From an uncultured Flavobacteriaceae bacterium (GTDB taxonomy: Bacteria; Bacteroidota; Bacteroidia; Flavobacteriales; Flavobacteriaceae): a stretch of DNA of 64,000 bases. Each line of letters starts with the position of its first letter. Within the stretch, counting starts at the first letter, position 1. The notes below the pieces were generated by a model that searched no databases, was not told the DNA's origin, and worked only from the letters and a program-made list of their open reading frames with translations. A program made the position numbers and the translations under genes. The stretch lies in assembly GCA_947500435.1 (NCBI GenBank), contig CANMRV010000002.1, positions 558,001-622,000 of the forward strand, written 5' to 3'. Shown piece by piece: positions 54,787 through 63,896 of this stretch.

Positions 54787-55590
54787 TTAGGAAATTCGTT
54801 TTAAGAATTTTGAGGGAGTGATACCATATGTCGATTTAAAACTATTTATAAAATGACTCTGGTCGTAAAACCCACAGGTATAGCAGATTTCAGTTAGGGA
54901 ATGTTTCTTCGTGGTCATCAATAAAATAGCTTTGTTGAGTTTCAAGTGCCGTATGTATTGCCCAAAGGTTGTTCCGAAATATTTATGGAATTCCCTTGAA
55001 AGATGTACCGAGTGTATCCCAAGTATTTGACTTAATTCAGTTAGTGAATAATCCGTGTTGGTTTCTAAAATAAGTGCATTTAAATTGCCGACCCACTTAG
55101 GTTTTTTTACAGCTTGAGTAATATTCCCTTGCTTTATGTTGTCCATGACTTCAATAAGCAGTAGGTCAATACTTGTATGACTATGGGAGTCCGCTATTCG
55201 GCTTTCCAAAAAGATATTGTTCATCAGCTTTTTCAAGAGAGGATTTTTCAGCTGTAAGCTCCCTTCTAACTGAGTTGTAGACAAATCATGCTTTTCAAAC
55301 CAACTTGAGTTCAATTCTACATGAAAACCTCGGGTGTACTCAGGTGCTTTTATATTTTGGTGGGCGTCTTGCCAATTATGAAATAGAAGTGTACCTGGTT
55401 CTAAGTAGTACTCTTCCTTTTTATTGGCCTCGTATAATTTACCTTGTAGTAGATACGTGAAATACGGATTCTCATGATAATGCCAATCTACACGGTCATG
55501 TGTATATTCTGTATCTGTGATGAGGATATCTTCAAAACTGGACTTTTTATAATGCTGCCCGAAAAATTCCCCTTTCTTGAGTTCGTTCAT
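54787..55590 (-). CDS. AraC family regulator with cupin sensor domain
   Basis: A 267-residue protein. Residues 1-110 contain the cupin-like sensor (DRVDWHYHENPYFTYLLQGK, YLEPGTLLFHNWQDAHQNI), and residues about 165-265 the HTH pair (YSLTELSQILGIHSVHLSREF, SLTEICYTCGFYDQSHFINSFK). It is divergent from the SDR gene, 229 bp away, and lies before the serine hydrolase, so it may control either. The ligand is unknown. Confidence 0.9.
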   Translation of the reverse strand: MNELKKGEFFGQHYKKSSFEDILITDTEYTHDRVDWHYHENPYFTYLLQGKLYEANKKEEYYLEPGTLLFHNWQDAHQNIKAPEYTRGFHVELNSSWFEKHDLSTTQLEGSLQLKNPLLKKLMNNIFLESRIADSHSHTSIDLLLIEVMDNIKQGNITQAVKKPKWVGNLNALILETNTDYSLTELSQILGIHSVHLSREFHKYFGTTFGQYIRHLKLNKAILLMTTKKHSLTEICYTCGFYDQSHFINSFKSTYGITPSKFLKRIS

Positions 55591-55819
55591 GTTTTTGCTG
55601 CCTATTTAATTAGAGTTGCATTTTGAGATTATGTTACACTAATTTGACTAAATATGAAGAGTGTTTTAATTTCCTGAAAAAGTTATTCCGAAAATGCGAA
55701 AGCTACCTTCTGCTGAAATTTAGGAATAGGACGACGAAAACAGGAACGACAAACCCTATTTTTTTTCTTTTTTGACGCAAGTAGAGTTAACTTACAGAGG
55801 AAACAACAAACTAACACGA

Positions 55820-56566
55820 ATGCTGAACAATTTTGAAAACAAAGTAGCTCTAATTACCGGGGCAGCATCAGGACTAGGCCATGCAATAGCTCAAAAGTTA
55901 GCCGAAAGAGGTGTAAAATTAGCTTTACTTGATAAAAACAAAGAAGAGCTCTCAAAAGTACAATCGCAGCTTCCTGGTGAAAATGAAATTTATTCTGCCG
56001 ATGTAACTTCAGAGTTACAAGTCAAAGCAACTATAGATGACATCCAGAAAAGGTTCGGAACCGTTCATATTTTAATCAATAGCGCCGGCATCGTAGGGGA
56101 TACCAATATTAAAAGTCATGATGCTGCAACGGAAAACATTAAAAAGGTCATGGACGTCAACTTTATAGGTAGCTTTTTGACCAGCAAGTATTGTTTACCG
56201 CTCATGCTGGACCAAGACTACGGTCGCATTTTACATATTGCCTCCATTGCAGGTAAAGAAGGCAATGCGGGTATGTTAGCCTATTCGGCATCCAAGGCGG
56301 CGGTCATTGGTATGGCCAAAGTGCAAGGAAAGGAATATGCAGAAACGGGAATTACCATCAATGCATTAGCACCAGCAGTTGTTCAAACCGCCATGGTAGA
56401 ACAAATGCCAAATGAGCAAGTAAGATATATGACCGATAAAATTCCAAAGAAACGCTGCGGAACGCTAGAAGAATTTGCTAGTATGGCCGCTTTTATTGTT
56501 TCTGATGAAAACAGTTTCTCTACCGGATTTACTTTCGATTTATCTGGAGGAAGGGCAACGTATTAA
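55820..56566 (+). CDS. Short-chain dehydrogenase/reductase
   Basis: A 248-residue classical SDR from the ATG at 55820; a longer TTG start is unlikely because the family usually begins a few residues before the first strand. TGAASGLG (13-20) binds the cofactor, NSAG (87-90) and Ser 142, Tyr 155, Lys 159 form the active site (IASIAGKEGNAGMLAYSASK). It resembles FabG-like and sugar-alcohol dehydrogenases. The next gene follows after 14 bp, and both likely act on one catabolic intermediate. Confidence 0.88.
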   Translation: MLNNFENKVALITGAASGLGHAIAQKLAERGVKLALLDKNKEELSKVQSQLPGENEIYSADVTSELQVKATIDDIQKRFGTVHILINSAGIVGDTNIKSHDAATENIKKVMDVNFIGSFLTSKYCLPLMLDQDYGRILHIASIAGKEGNAGMLAYSASKAAVIGMAKVQGKEYAETGITINALAPAVVQTAMVEQMPNEQVRYMTDKIPKKRCGTLEEFASMAAFIVSDENSFSTGFTFDLSGGRATY

Positions 56567-56580
56567 AAGAAAATCCCAGT

Positions 56581-57576
56581 ATGGACAAAAGGAAAATTGA
56601 CACAAAAGAAATTACTATTGGGGTAGTGGGTCTGGGCTTGATGGGCTGCAGCATTAGCACCTGTCTTTTGATGGCCGGTCATAAGGTTATTGCGGTTGCG
56701 CCAATCCCTGATGATTTGATACATGCTGAAAATAGAATAAAAGAACATTTGAGAAAATCCAAGGAAGAGCTCTTGATTGACGACGAGCCATCAGCCTATT
56801 TTGACAATTGTAGTATTACTGAAGACTATGGGCTGCTCAAAGACTGTTATCTGGTCATTGAATGTACGTTGGAGAATCTTGAAATTAAAAAATCAGTATA
56901 TCAGAAAATTGAAGCAGTAATAGGTGATTCGTGTTTGCTCGCCAGTAATACGTCAGCGATTCCCATTACTATTTTGCAAGAGCAAACGGCACACCCCAGT
57001 CGTTTTTTTGGATTGCATTGGGCAGAGCCGTCTCATATTTCTCGTTTTTTGGAAATTATCTGTGGCGAACAAAGTGATGTGCAATTGGGTGAATCATTAT
57101 ATGAATTGTCTCATTATTGGGGCAAAGAGCCTACACTTGTTCGCAAAGATATCAGGGGCTTTATAACCAACCGCTTGATGTATGCGATGTATCGCGAAGC
57201 CTTTAATTTGGTGGAGAATGGTTATGCCACCGTAGAAGATGTAGACCGAGCTTGTCGCAATAATGCAGGCCATTGGATGACCTTAGTAGGTGTTTTCCGC
57301 TGGATGGACCTTACGGGAGTACAAGCCTATCATACCGTAATGAAAGATTTATTTCCGACACTCACGAATTCAACGGAAGTCCCTAAACTGATTGATGATA
57401 TTGTTAGAGATGGAGGAAAAGGCGTTTCAAACGCAAAAGGATTTTACAATTATAACCCTGAGGAGGCCAAACTCTGGGAAGAAACCTTTATGGAGTTCAG
57501 TTATGAGATACGAAAATTGGCTGCTAAATACCCCGAAGATGTGGTGGATAAAAAGATACAGGAGAAATCAAAATAG
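56581..57576 (+). CDS. 3-hydroxyacyl-CoA dehydrogenase family protein
   Basis: A 331-residue protein with a Rossmann start IGVVGLGLMGCSISTCLLMAG, the segment LVIECTLENLEIKKSVYQKI, a catalytic His in FGLHWAEPSHI and the C-terminal helical domain (FITNRLMYAMYREAFNLVENG). The catalytic pocket SNTSAIPITIL is also typical. The family includes L-3-hydroxybutyryl-CoA and L-gulonate dehydrogenases. Paired with an SDR in a plus-strand operon, which suggests oxidation of a sugar-derived acid rather than fatty acid breakdown. Confidence 0.85.
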   Translation: MDKRKIDTKEITIGVVGLGLMGCSISTCLLMAGHKVIAVAPIPDDLIHAENRIKEHLRKSKEELLIDDEPSAYFDNCSITEDYGLLKDCYLVIECTLENLEIKKSVYQKIEAVIGDSCLLASNTSAIPITILQEQTAHPSRFFGLHWAEPSHISRFLEIICGEQSDVQLGESLYELSHYWGKEPTLVRKDIRGFITNRLMYAMYREAFNLVENGYATVEDVDRACRNNAGHWMTLVGVFRWMDLTGVQAYHTVMKDLFPTLTNSTEVPKLIDDIVRDGGKGVSNAKGFYNYNPEEAKLWEETFMEFSYEIRKLAAKYPEDVVDKKIQEKSK

Positions 57577-57604
57577 AAGTCAACCTATAGCTTTTTATTC
57601 CTTG

Positions 57605-58042
57605 CTAAAGGTTGCCAATCACGGTTCTGGTAGTTGTATTTGTTGATTTTACAATAACTACTTTAAGAAGCTCCAACTGGTCTGAAAAAATGCTGAATTC
57701 ACTGCCCGTAGCATCCCTAAAAAGCAAATCATAATGGCCGGGTCTCATACTTACTGAGATACTAAAGGTTTCGGGATGCCCACTCACCGCCATTGTTCCT
57801 CTTGGTATTGCATACATATATGGGTCATTCTTAAATTTAAGATAACCTACTACCAAATCATTATCAATTACCTCTTGCGTCAATTCAGGTAAAGGCAAAC
57901 CAACAGATACATCTACCTCTGTTTCATCAGAAATATTTAGAATATAGGTTTGAATGGTAGTTTTTCCCGTTTCCCCACAAGACGCTAATAATAGGAGTAT
58001 TGTTATAAATCCTAGAACTCTTAAAAGTTTAGAAGCTTTCAT
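57605..58042 (-). CDS. Small lipoprotein of unknown function
   Basis: A 145-residue lipoprotein with lipobox LLLASCGE (Cys about 22). The mature part is predicted all-beta, with phrases such as TIQTYILNISDETEVDVSVG and YDLLFRDATGSEF; no family is recognised. It is encoded alone on the minus strand, converging on the SDR operon. Confidence 0.55.
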   Translation of the reverse strand: MKASKLLRVLGFITILLLLASCGETGKTTIQTYILNISDETEVDVSVGLPLPELTQEVIDNDLVVGYLKFKNDPYMYAIPRGTMAVSGHPETFSISVSMRPGHYDLLFRDATGSEFSIFSDQLELLKVVIVKSTNTTTRTVIGNL

Positions 58043-58267
58043 AGTACATATATTTTGATTATCACTAAAATGCTACAAATCAGACCTTGGTAGTTTCCTT
58101 GAACTACAAGTCCTGACTCCTCTAAACTACTTCATATATGAACAGCTTAATGCGACGTATGTGCGGTTGGACACCTATGATTTATGATTGGGCCTTTTAG
58201 GTGTGTATTTGGATGATTTAATTTTTAAGCTCATTATTTGTGGAAAGAAAGATGGTTTCACTATTGC

Positions 58268-58378
58268 TTAACTCCCAGCAAACGGTGAGCCAAAGATACC
58301 AACGGCAAGTTCAGCCCAAATCAAGAATAGCACAAGAATTGCAAGAAGAACAAGCAGTATTTTTTTATTTTTTGACAT
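58268..58378 (-). CDS. 36-residue membrane peptide (WAELAVGIFGSPFAGS)
   Basis: A short frame of 37 codons. It opens MSKNKKILLVLLAILVLFLI and ends WAELAVGIFGSPFAGS, a hydrophobic helix plus a polar tail. Peptides with this ending occur as small unnamed proteins in flavobacteria. It begins 4 bp after the stop of the four-helix protein gene on the same strand, a clear sign of translation. Function unknown. Confidence 0.6.
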   Translation of the reverse strand: MSKNKKILLVLLAILVLFLIWAELAVGIFGSPFAGS

Positions 58379-58382
58379 AGGT

Positions 58383-58775
58383 TTAATTTCCGAAAAATAA
58401 AAGGATGGCATTGATTAAAAGAACTGTCCATCCGGGATGTTTTCCTTTGGTGCCAACAAAAACCAAAAGCGCACTTAAGAGCATGGTAAACATGATAGAT
58501 TGTACAAGAAAATCCAAAGAATGTGAACTCAGCGCATCATGTTCCATTGAAATTTTGACCAATATGAATCCAAGACACCAGCCAAATAGTGAGGCCAAGT
58601 GCCAGGTTGCCCAAATAATTCGAAGATGCCTTTCTTTTAGATTCGCACTTGCTATTGACGGAACGAGCTTTCCCTTCTTTCTTTTGGGATTAAAAATTAG
58701 ATATTCCCCTAGAATGGAGTGCACAATTCCAAGTAAAAAACTTAGAATTCCCGCTATTAAAAAATAGATGTTCAT
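58383..58775 (-). CDS. Four-helix membrane protein
   Basis: A 130-residue protein with four hydrophobic segments (IYFLIAGILSFLLGIVHSIL, HLRIIWATWHLASLFGWCLG, FLVQSIMFTMLLSALLVFV, WTVLLINAILLF). A His sits in each of the first two (GIVHS, TWHLA), a possible metal or haem site. No family is recognised. It is 19 bp downstream of the sulfatase gene and 4 bp upstream of the small peptide gene, so all three share a transcript. Confidence 0.65.
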   Translation of the reverse strand: MNIYFLIAGILSFLLGIVHSILGEYLIFNPKRKKGKLVPSIASANLKERHLRIIWATWHLASLFGWCLGFILVKISMEHDALSSHSLDFLVQSIMFTMLLSALLVFVGTKGKHPGWTVLLINAILLFFGN

Positions 58776-58794
58776 TAAAACTACTTCTTTCTAA

Positions 58795-60774
58795 TTATCG
58801 ATAGCCTTTGTTATATACCGTACGATTGGTAGAAGACAAACCACCCAATAACCCTTCTCTAGTGGTCTCGATTATTAATGTTGCTTCCCAGGGAGTCCCA
58901 CTAGGCGCTTCAAGCCAAAGGGTCTGGGTAACCTTACTGGACAGCCATTGGCCAGTTTTGGAATCTTGAAAGGGATATGTGGAGCTAATGATGAGTCTGT
59001 TATTTTTCCAAGTGCTAGACGAAACTATAGGTTTCAAGGTACGACCCATTTGTATATTGTTTTCGGACTTCGAACCATCTAAGGCAAAACGATACCGGAC
59101 CAGTTGTTGAATTTCCCTGGGGATGAATACTACACGTTCCACTTCTAATTGATTATCGGTATGTTGAATGGATATCTGATTGCCCCATCCACTTCCGAGT
59201 GTTGGTACCGGAGTTTCATCGGTCCGATTGATTACTGAAACACGATGTAGCACAGCAGTCGACCAAGTGCCTGAAAAATCAGGATTTGCCATCGCCGCAC
59301 TTCGTGGACTAAGAGTGGCTCTATCTGTACGTGTATAGGTTTGTACAGGTTGCCCTGAATTTACCGGAGGTGCTACATAAGGATCCGCCGCATTTGCGCT
59401 TGCAGTGACCCTAGGATGTTTTATAAATGTCGCTTCATACTCCTTTGTGATGCTATCCATGATGCCAATAACTCCGGGATAATAATCCTTTACATCAATT
59501 TCTTCTCTGGGGTCTACCCGTAAATCGAATAAACGGACTAAGTTGTCCGGTTCTGGATCAGGCATTTCGGTTTTGTATACATACCACAGTTTCCAATCAC
59601 GCCATTTGACAGCCATGATTTGGCCAAAGCGTTGCGTGAATATGGCACTCTCTCTAGTGGACTGTTTTTGCTGCCCTTCTAAAAAAGGCAATTGGTTTAC
59701 ACCATCTATAATACGGTCATTGGGAATAACTTCCGGCGAGCCAGCGGCATGGAGAATAGTCGTAAACAAATCAACTTCATGCACCATTTCATTGGAAACT
59801 TGTCCCGCTTTTATTCTATCCGGCCACCGTATCACGGCGGGAGTTCGAACACCGCCTTCCATGGCAGAATTGTAATAGCCTCTCCAGGGGCCAGGTGAAC
59901 CTCTCCATGGGCGTCTCATCTCAGCCCCATTATCGGTACACCATATGATTAGGGTGTTATCTTCGATACCTGATGCTTTTAATTGTCCTAAAATCAAACC
60001 CACATTATAGTCAACATCAGCCATAGAGTCTCCCATATCTCCCGCGCCTGTAGTACCCGCTTTATCAGGGTGGGGCAGGGCAGGAAAATGCAATTGGGTC
60101 ATTGCATAATACAAAAAGAAGGGTTTGTCTTTGGAAGCATTCTCTTTTATAAAGGCAGTACTTTTTTCTGCTGCTTCTCGGTCAATGGTCCGTCTTGTTT
60201 TTGGGACAAAAGGTTTTACTTTTTTTGAGGGAGACCCGGTAGTTCCCTCCCAAATGTATGGTGGAGGTTGCAAGTTTGGGTCGAAGCCTTCCATGGATGG
60301 AAACTGGGAGACATGTGTCGTGCCTGGAATGCCATACCATTGATCAAAACCTTGCTGAGTTGGCTCACGCTTGCCATGCCAATTTTTGGCACCTAAATCC
60401 CATTTACCAAAAAGTGCTGTGTTATATCCTACGGATTTTAAACGTTCGGCAATGGTTTCTTCCCATAAGGTAGTACCTGAATAATAGTCTTCGCCGGCTC
60501 GAACCGCATATCTACCGGTAAGTATGGCAATACGGGAAGGCGTACATGAATATTCCACATTGAAATTGGTCAACCGTATACCTTCGGCACCTATTCTATC
60601 AATATTCGGAGTAGGCACGCCACGTGCGCCACCATAAGCAGCAACTTCACCAACACCCAAGTTATCGGGAAAAATTAAGATGACATTAGGTTTTTCTTGT
60701 GCAAAGCCAAAGCAGGTCGCAAGAAAGAAGAGTACTAAAATTAAGGTCGGTTGAATTGAATGTAGTGTTCTCAT
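58795..60774 (-). CDS. S1-family sulfatase with an added C-terminal beta domain
   Basis: A 659-residue protein from the ATG at 60774 (signal peptide MRTLHSIQPTLILVLFFLA... ending FAQ); a longer start ten codons upstream is unlikely. The modification motif CTPSRIAILTG has target Cys 77, and IFPDNLGVGEVAAYGG carries Asp 37 and Asn 38, a DN metal pair. Other signatures: ALFGKWDLG, GFDQWYGIPG, IIWCTDNGAEMRR. After about residue 490 a beta-rich domain of 160 residues follows (NPDFSGTWSTAV, WKNNRLIISSTYPF), not normally part of sulfatases and recalling lipocalin-like folds. Substrate unknown. Confidence 0.9.
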   Translation of the reverse strand: MRTLHSIQPTLILVLFFLATCFGFAQEKPNVILIFPDNLGVGEVAAYGGARGVPTPNIDRIGAEGIRLTNFNVEYSCTPSRIAILTGRYAVRAGEDYYSGTTLWEETIAERLKSVGYNTALFGKWDLGAKNWHGKREPTQQGFDQWYGIPGTTHVSQFPSMEGFDPNLQPPPYIWEGTTGSPSKKVKPFVPKTRRTIDREAAEKSTAFIKENASKDKPFFLYYAMTQLHFPALPHPDKAGTTGAGDMGDSMADVDYNVGLILGQLKASGIEDNTLIIWCTDNGAEMRRPWRGSPGPWRGYYNSAMEGGVRTPAVIRWPDRIKAGQVSNEMVHEVDLFTTILHAAGSPEVIPNDRIIDGVNQLPFLEGQQKQSTRESAIFTQRFGQIMAVKWRDWKLWYVYKTEMPDPEPDNLVRLFDLRVDPREEIDVKDYYPGVIGIMDSITKEYEATFIKHPRVTASANAADPYVAPPVNSGQPVQTYTRTDRATLSPRSAAMANPDFSGTWSTAVLHRVSVINRTDETPVPTLGSGWGNQISIQHTDNQLEVERVVFIPREIQQLVRYRFALDGSKSENNIQMGRTLKPIVSSSTWKNNRLIISSTYPFQDSKTGQWLSSKVTQTLWLEAPSGTPWEATLIIETTREGLLGGLSSTNRTVYNKGYR

Positions 60775-60908
60775 TAGTAAGAGGATGCATTTAAGATATA
60801 GCAAGTAAGTTACTAAAAAGTGGTATACGATTTTTTTAATATGACGGTGGATTTATCTGCTTAATGTCTTGGTGCTGTTTTGTACCATTACCTAGCTTTA
60901 AAGACAAC

Positions 60909-60930
60909 CCGCCAATTATCAGCCTGGCGG
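60909..60930. repeat. REP-like palindrome
   Basis: CCGCCA / TGGCGG with a 10-base loop, followed by a second GCGGG, between the serine hydrolase end and the sulfatase start. There is no T-run. It resembles the GC-rich palindromes scattered in flavobacterial intergenic DNA. Confidence 0.45.
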
Positions 60931-60946
60931 TAGCGGGAAATTTATT

Positions 60947-62755
60947 TTATTTGCTTTCTTCCATTTTCTTAAGCATTTCGGTAGCATTGTTATTTTCAGG
61001 ATTGAGCTCTAGGGATTTATTATAATTTTCAACTGCCAAATCCATTTGACCCATTTTCATGCAAGCCTCTGCATAACTGTCGTATACATTAAAACTATTG
61101 GGATAGAGCAGCATGTTTACTTTCAAAATATCATGTGCTATCTTCATTTTATCATTACCTAAGAATCGATATCCAAGCCCGTTCAGATTATTTTCATTAA
61201 TGGTAAGGTCTTTATCATTTTCCTTCTTTAGTGCCTGATAGGCTTCGAGGGCTTGATTAAAATCACCTTCTACTAGCAATTCAATAGGCATTTTTTTATC
61301 GTCATCGATTCTAGCAAATGTTGAAAGTATAGTTCCATTATTGGCGTCACGGATTAATAGGTCCATTTTGCTTTCGGAATTTGGTTTGAACTGAAAGAGT
61401 CGTTCGCTATCCCTTCTGACATATGTGCTGTCTGAAATCTGAACTATTTCAGTTGGTTCTTCGCCAAGTTCTTTACCAAGGAGTTGATTGTTGTTTTGAT
61501 ATATCTCTATCAGTCTATTACCACCAATGAGGTATCTGCCATTAACTTCATCCATATCGGACATACCATCTTCTAATTTCTTATATACGGGAACATAGTC
61601 ATCCCATTTATAGGCAAGCGCAACAGAACGAATCAGTTCTGAGATAAAGGGTGGGTGATTGGAGTTGGTAAGAACAACCACACCATATCCTTTGTCCTTG
61701 TGGGCCAGTAGTTCACTAGAAAAGCCCTCATTCCATCCGCCGTGCCCAAAGTAAATTTCATCTTTCTTTTTATTTATAAAAATCCCAAGTCCTATAAATT
61801 CTTCTACAAATGGAGTTAGCATTTCTGAGGTCATATCTTTGGATAGTCCTTTTTCGCTCTGACCTTTCAGCGTTTCTTGAATGTTGATGGCAAACTTTGC
61901 GAGACCCTCCGCATTTGTCCATAAACCTGCTGGAGCCATTTCAGGATAGGTATGTCTTTTACCTTTGGTCATCGTCCCATCTGGTAGATAACCTGTGGCG
62001 GCAGAAGCTAATTGCTCCCCTGTGAGTGGCTGATTATAGGTGCTATTGTCCATTCCTAAGGGCTGCAGCACTAAATCATTCATGAGCTCTGGGAAGGTTT
62101 TACCCTCAACATCTATCATCATTTGCTGTACGATATTATAGCCGCCGCCGGAGTATCGAAAACTTTCTTCGGGTATTTTATCCACTACACTTGGACCTGA
62201 ATTGGCGGGAGGAGTACCATTCAAAACCTCAACGAGAGTTGGTACTGGTAAATCAGGACTATACCCTAAAAACCCATGGACAGTTACCCCTGCAGTATGA
62301 CTGAGAAGATTTTTTATGGTGACCTTCTTTTCTTCGGTAAAAGCATTGTCCGGCAATTTCCATGATTCCAAATAGGTGTTAATGTCTTCTTCCAAAGCCA
62401 CCTTTTTTTGTTCCACAAGTGTCAATGCGCCATAAGCGGTTACTGGTTTGCTAATTGACGCAGCTTGAAAAAGTGTTTTCTCAGTAACAGGTAATTTACT
62501 CTCTTTGTCCATTACTCCGTAAGCTTTCGTCCATTCAATTTTACCATTTTTGATTACAGCAATACTTACACCAGGCACCCCATAATGCGCCATGCGTTCT
62601 TCTATAGTCCATGTTGAGTCACCTTCTATGTATACTGGGGTTGTGAGACCTATTTCAACCTTCTTAATCATATCCGCCGTAACATCTTTAGTTGGTGTTT
62701 CAGCACATGATTGAATAAGGATTATGACTAGTAGCGTAAAGAGATAATTTTTCAT
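60947..62755 (-). CDS. Serine hydrolase lipoprotein with C-terminal TPR repeats
   Basis: A 602-residue protein. The ATG at 62755 gives a leader ending in the lipobox IQSC (Cys 17), so the frame's first 30 residues are discarded. The catalytic domain has S100-ISK (S-x-x-K), YSGGGYNI near 201 with Tyr, and HGGWNEGFSS. Other family phrases: NLLSHTAGVTVHGF, PLGMDNSTYN. A DUF3471-like beta region follows, and the last 90 residues hold TPR helices (NLNGLGYRFLG, MKMGQMDLAVENYNKSLELN). Attached to the envelope; the substrate is unknown. Confidence 0.85.
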   Translation of the reverse strand: MKNYLFTLLVIILIQSCAETPTKDVTADMIKKVEIGLTTPVYIEGDSTWTIEERMAHYGVPGVSIAVIKNGKIEWTKAYGVMDKESKLPVTEKTLFQAASISKPVTAYGALTLVEQKKVALEEDINTYLESWKLPDNAFTEEKKVTIKNLLSHTAGVTVHGFLGYSPDLPVPTLVEVLNGTPPANSGPSVVDKIPEESFRYSGGGYNIVQQMMIDVEGKTFPELMNDLVLQPLGMDNSTYNQPLTGEQLASAATGYLPDGTMTKGKRHTYPEMAPAGLWTNAEGLAKFAINIQETLKGQSEKGLSKDMTSEMLTPFVEEFIGLGIFINKKKDEIYFGHGGWNEGFSSELLAHKDKGYGVVVLTNSNHPPFISELIRSVALAYKWDDYVPVYKKLEDGMSDMDEVNGRYLIGGNRLIEIYQNNNQLLGKELGEEPTEIVQISDSTYVRRDSERLFQFKPNSESKMDLLIRDANNGTILSTFARIDDDKKMPIELLVEGDFNQALEAYQALKKENDKDLTINENNLNGLGYRFLGNDKMKIAHDILKVNMLLYPNSFNVYDSYAEACMKMGQMDLAVENYNKSLELNPENNNATEMLKKMEESK

Positions 62756-62874
62756 TGAAGTGATCTTTTGATTGATGATTGTACTTTTTTGCCAGCTGAC
62801 GGCTTTATAAATATACACAGACCTTGGCGTAAAACCTGCATCCAAATTAAATATAGGCTTTGTTAATCATTGTT

Positions 62875-63831
62875 TTATTCTGCTCTGGTTTTCATCATTT
62901 TATACGATTCTAACTTTTTCAAGTCCAAAATCTTATTTGTGTTCCCGTCAAAATTGCCCAACTGGGTGTTGATTACGAAATAGATGTTTTCCTCAAAAAT
63001 GTCAAAAGTGGTTGGAGTTTTAAAATCCTCTGTGAACTCGACTATTTTTTTACTTTCCACAATTTCCGTTATGGCTTTGTTAAGTTTAAATTTGAACAGT
63101 CCGGTTTTTGATTGGTCCCGCCAACCGTTTACTATTCCATAGAGATTATTTTTATGAAATTTTAAACCATCAATGCCCGAATAATCTTCTTTGGGTTCAT
63201 TTACTATTTTTTTTGATGTTGTTTCAACTATGGAAATTCCGTTGCTTGATGCTAGATATAGATATTCATCATTATCAGAGATGGTAATTCCGTTGGAGTT
63301 GGAAATCTTTTCAGAATCCAAATAGATTTCGATGGATTTACCCGGTCTTTGAATTTTATAGATTTTATTACTCTCCGAATCGGTTATGAAGATTTCATTT
63401 GTAGAGCTAATTGCTAGATCATTCAAATAGTGAAAACCTGAGTCGTTAATGGAGTAGGAGTCAATAAGGTCTCCTGAGGAAAGTTGTAAAAGTAAAAGGA
63501 TGGATTTGTTTTTATCTTCCACTAAACTATTACCAAGAGCATATAAAGTATCTCCTTTGATTGTCATTCCGAAACCAGCTAAATAATTATGTTTGTTGGT
63601 TTCTAGAAAAGTTTTAGGATTACTTCCATCGAAATAACTACTTACTATTTTATTGCTTTTTAGGCTGTTGAGATATATTGTTTTTGTGCGTCCATCGATG
63701 GCAAAACCTTCGGGGATTAAATCTTTCTCAAAATTCAGTTGAATCCATTCTGATTTTTCGCTTACACACGAAATGAGTCCTAGCAAAATCAAGTATATAA
63801 AAACTGATTTAGGATTTAGAATTTTTCTCAT
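62875..63831 (-). CDS. Lipoprotein with a beta-propeller (SMP-30/gluconolactonase-like)
   Basis: A 318-residue lipoprotein. The ATG at 63831 gives a leader MRKILNPKSVFIYLILLGLISC (Cys 22). The body is a six-bladed-propeller pattern: IPEGFAIDGRTKTIYLNS, YLNDLAISSTNEIFITDSES, GITISDNDEYLYLASSNGIS, GIDGLKFHKNNLYGIVNG. Residues of the SMP-30 metal site cannot be assigned with confidence. It is 119 bp upstream of the TPR serine hydrolase gene and may be co-transcribed. Confidence 0.65.
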   Translation of the reverse strand: MRKILNPKSVFIYLILLGLISCVSEKSEWIQLNFEKDLIPEGFAIDGRTKTIYLNSLKSNKIVSSYFDGSNPKTFLETNKHNYLAGFGMTIKGDTLYALGNSLVEDKNKSILLLLQLSSGDLIDSYSINDSGFHYLNDLAISSTNEIFITDSESNKIYKIQRPGKSIEIYLDSEKISNSNGITISDNDEYLYLASSNGISIVETTSKKIVNEPKEDYSGIDGLKFHKNNLYGIVNGWRDQSKTGLFKFKLNKAITEIVESKKIVEFTEDFKTPTTFDIFEENIYFVINTQLGNFDGNTNKILDLKKLESYKMMKTRAE

Positions 63832-63896
63832 TTTTAGAAATGTGCTTTGCAAAGAATGATTAATAACTATATAGCAACAAACTTCATAGAACGGTC

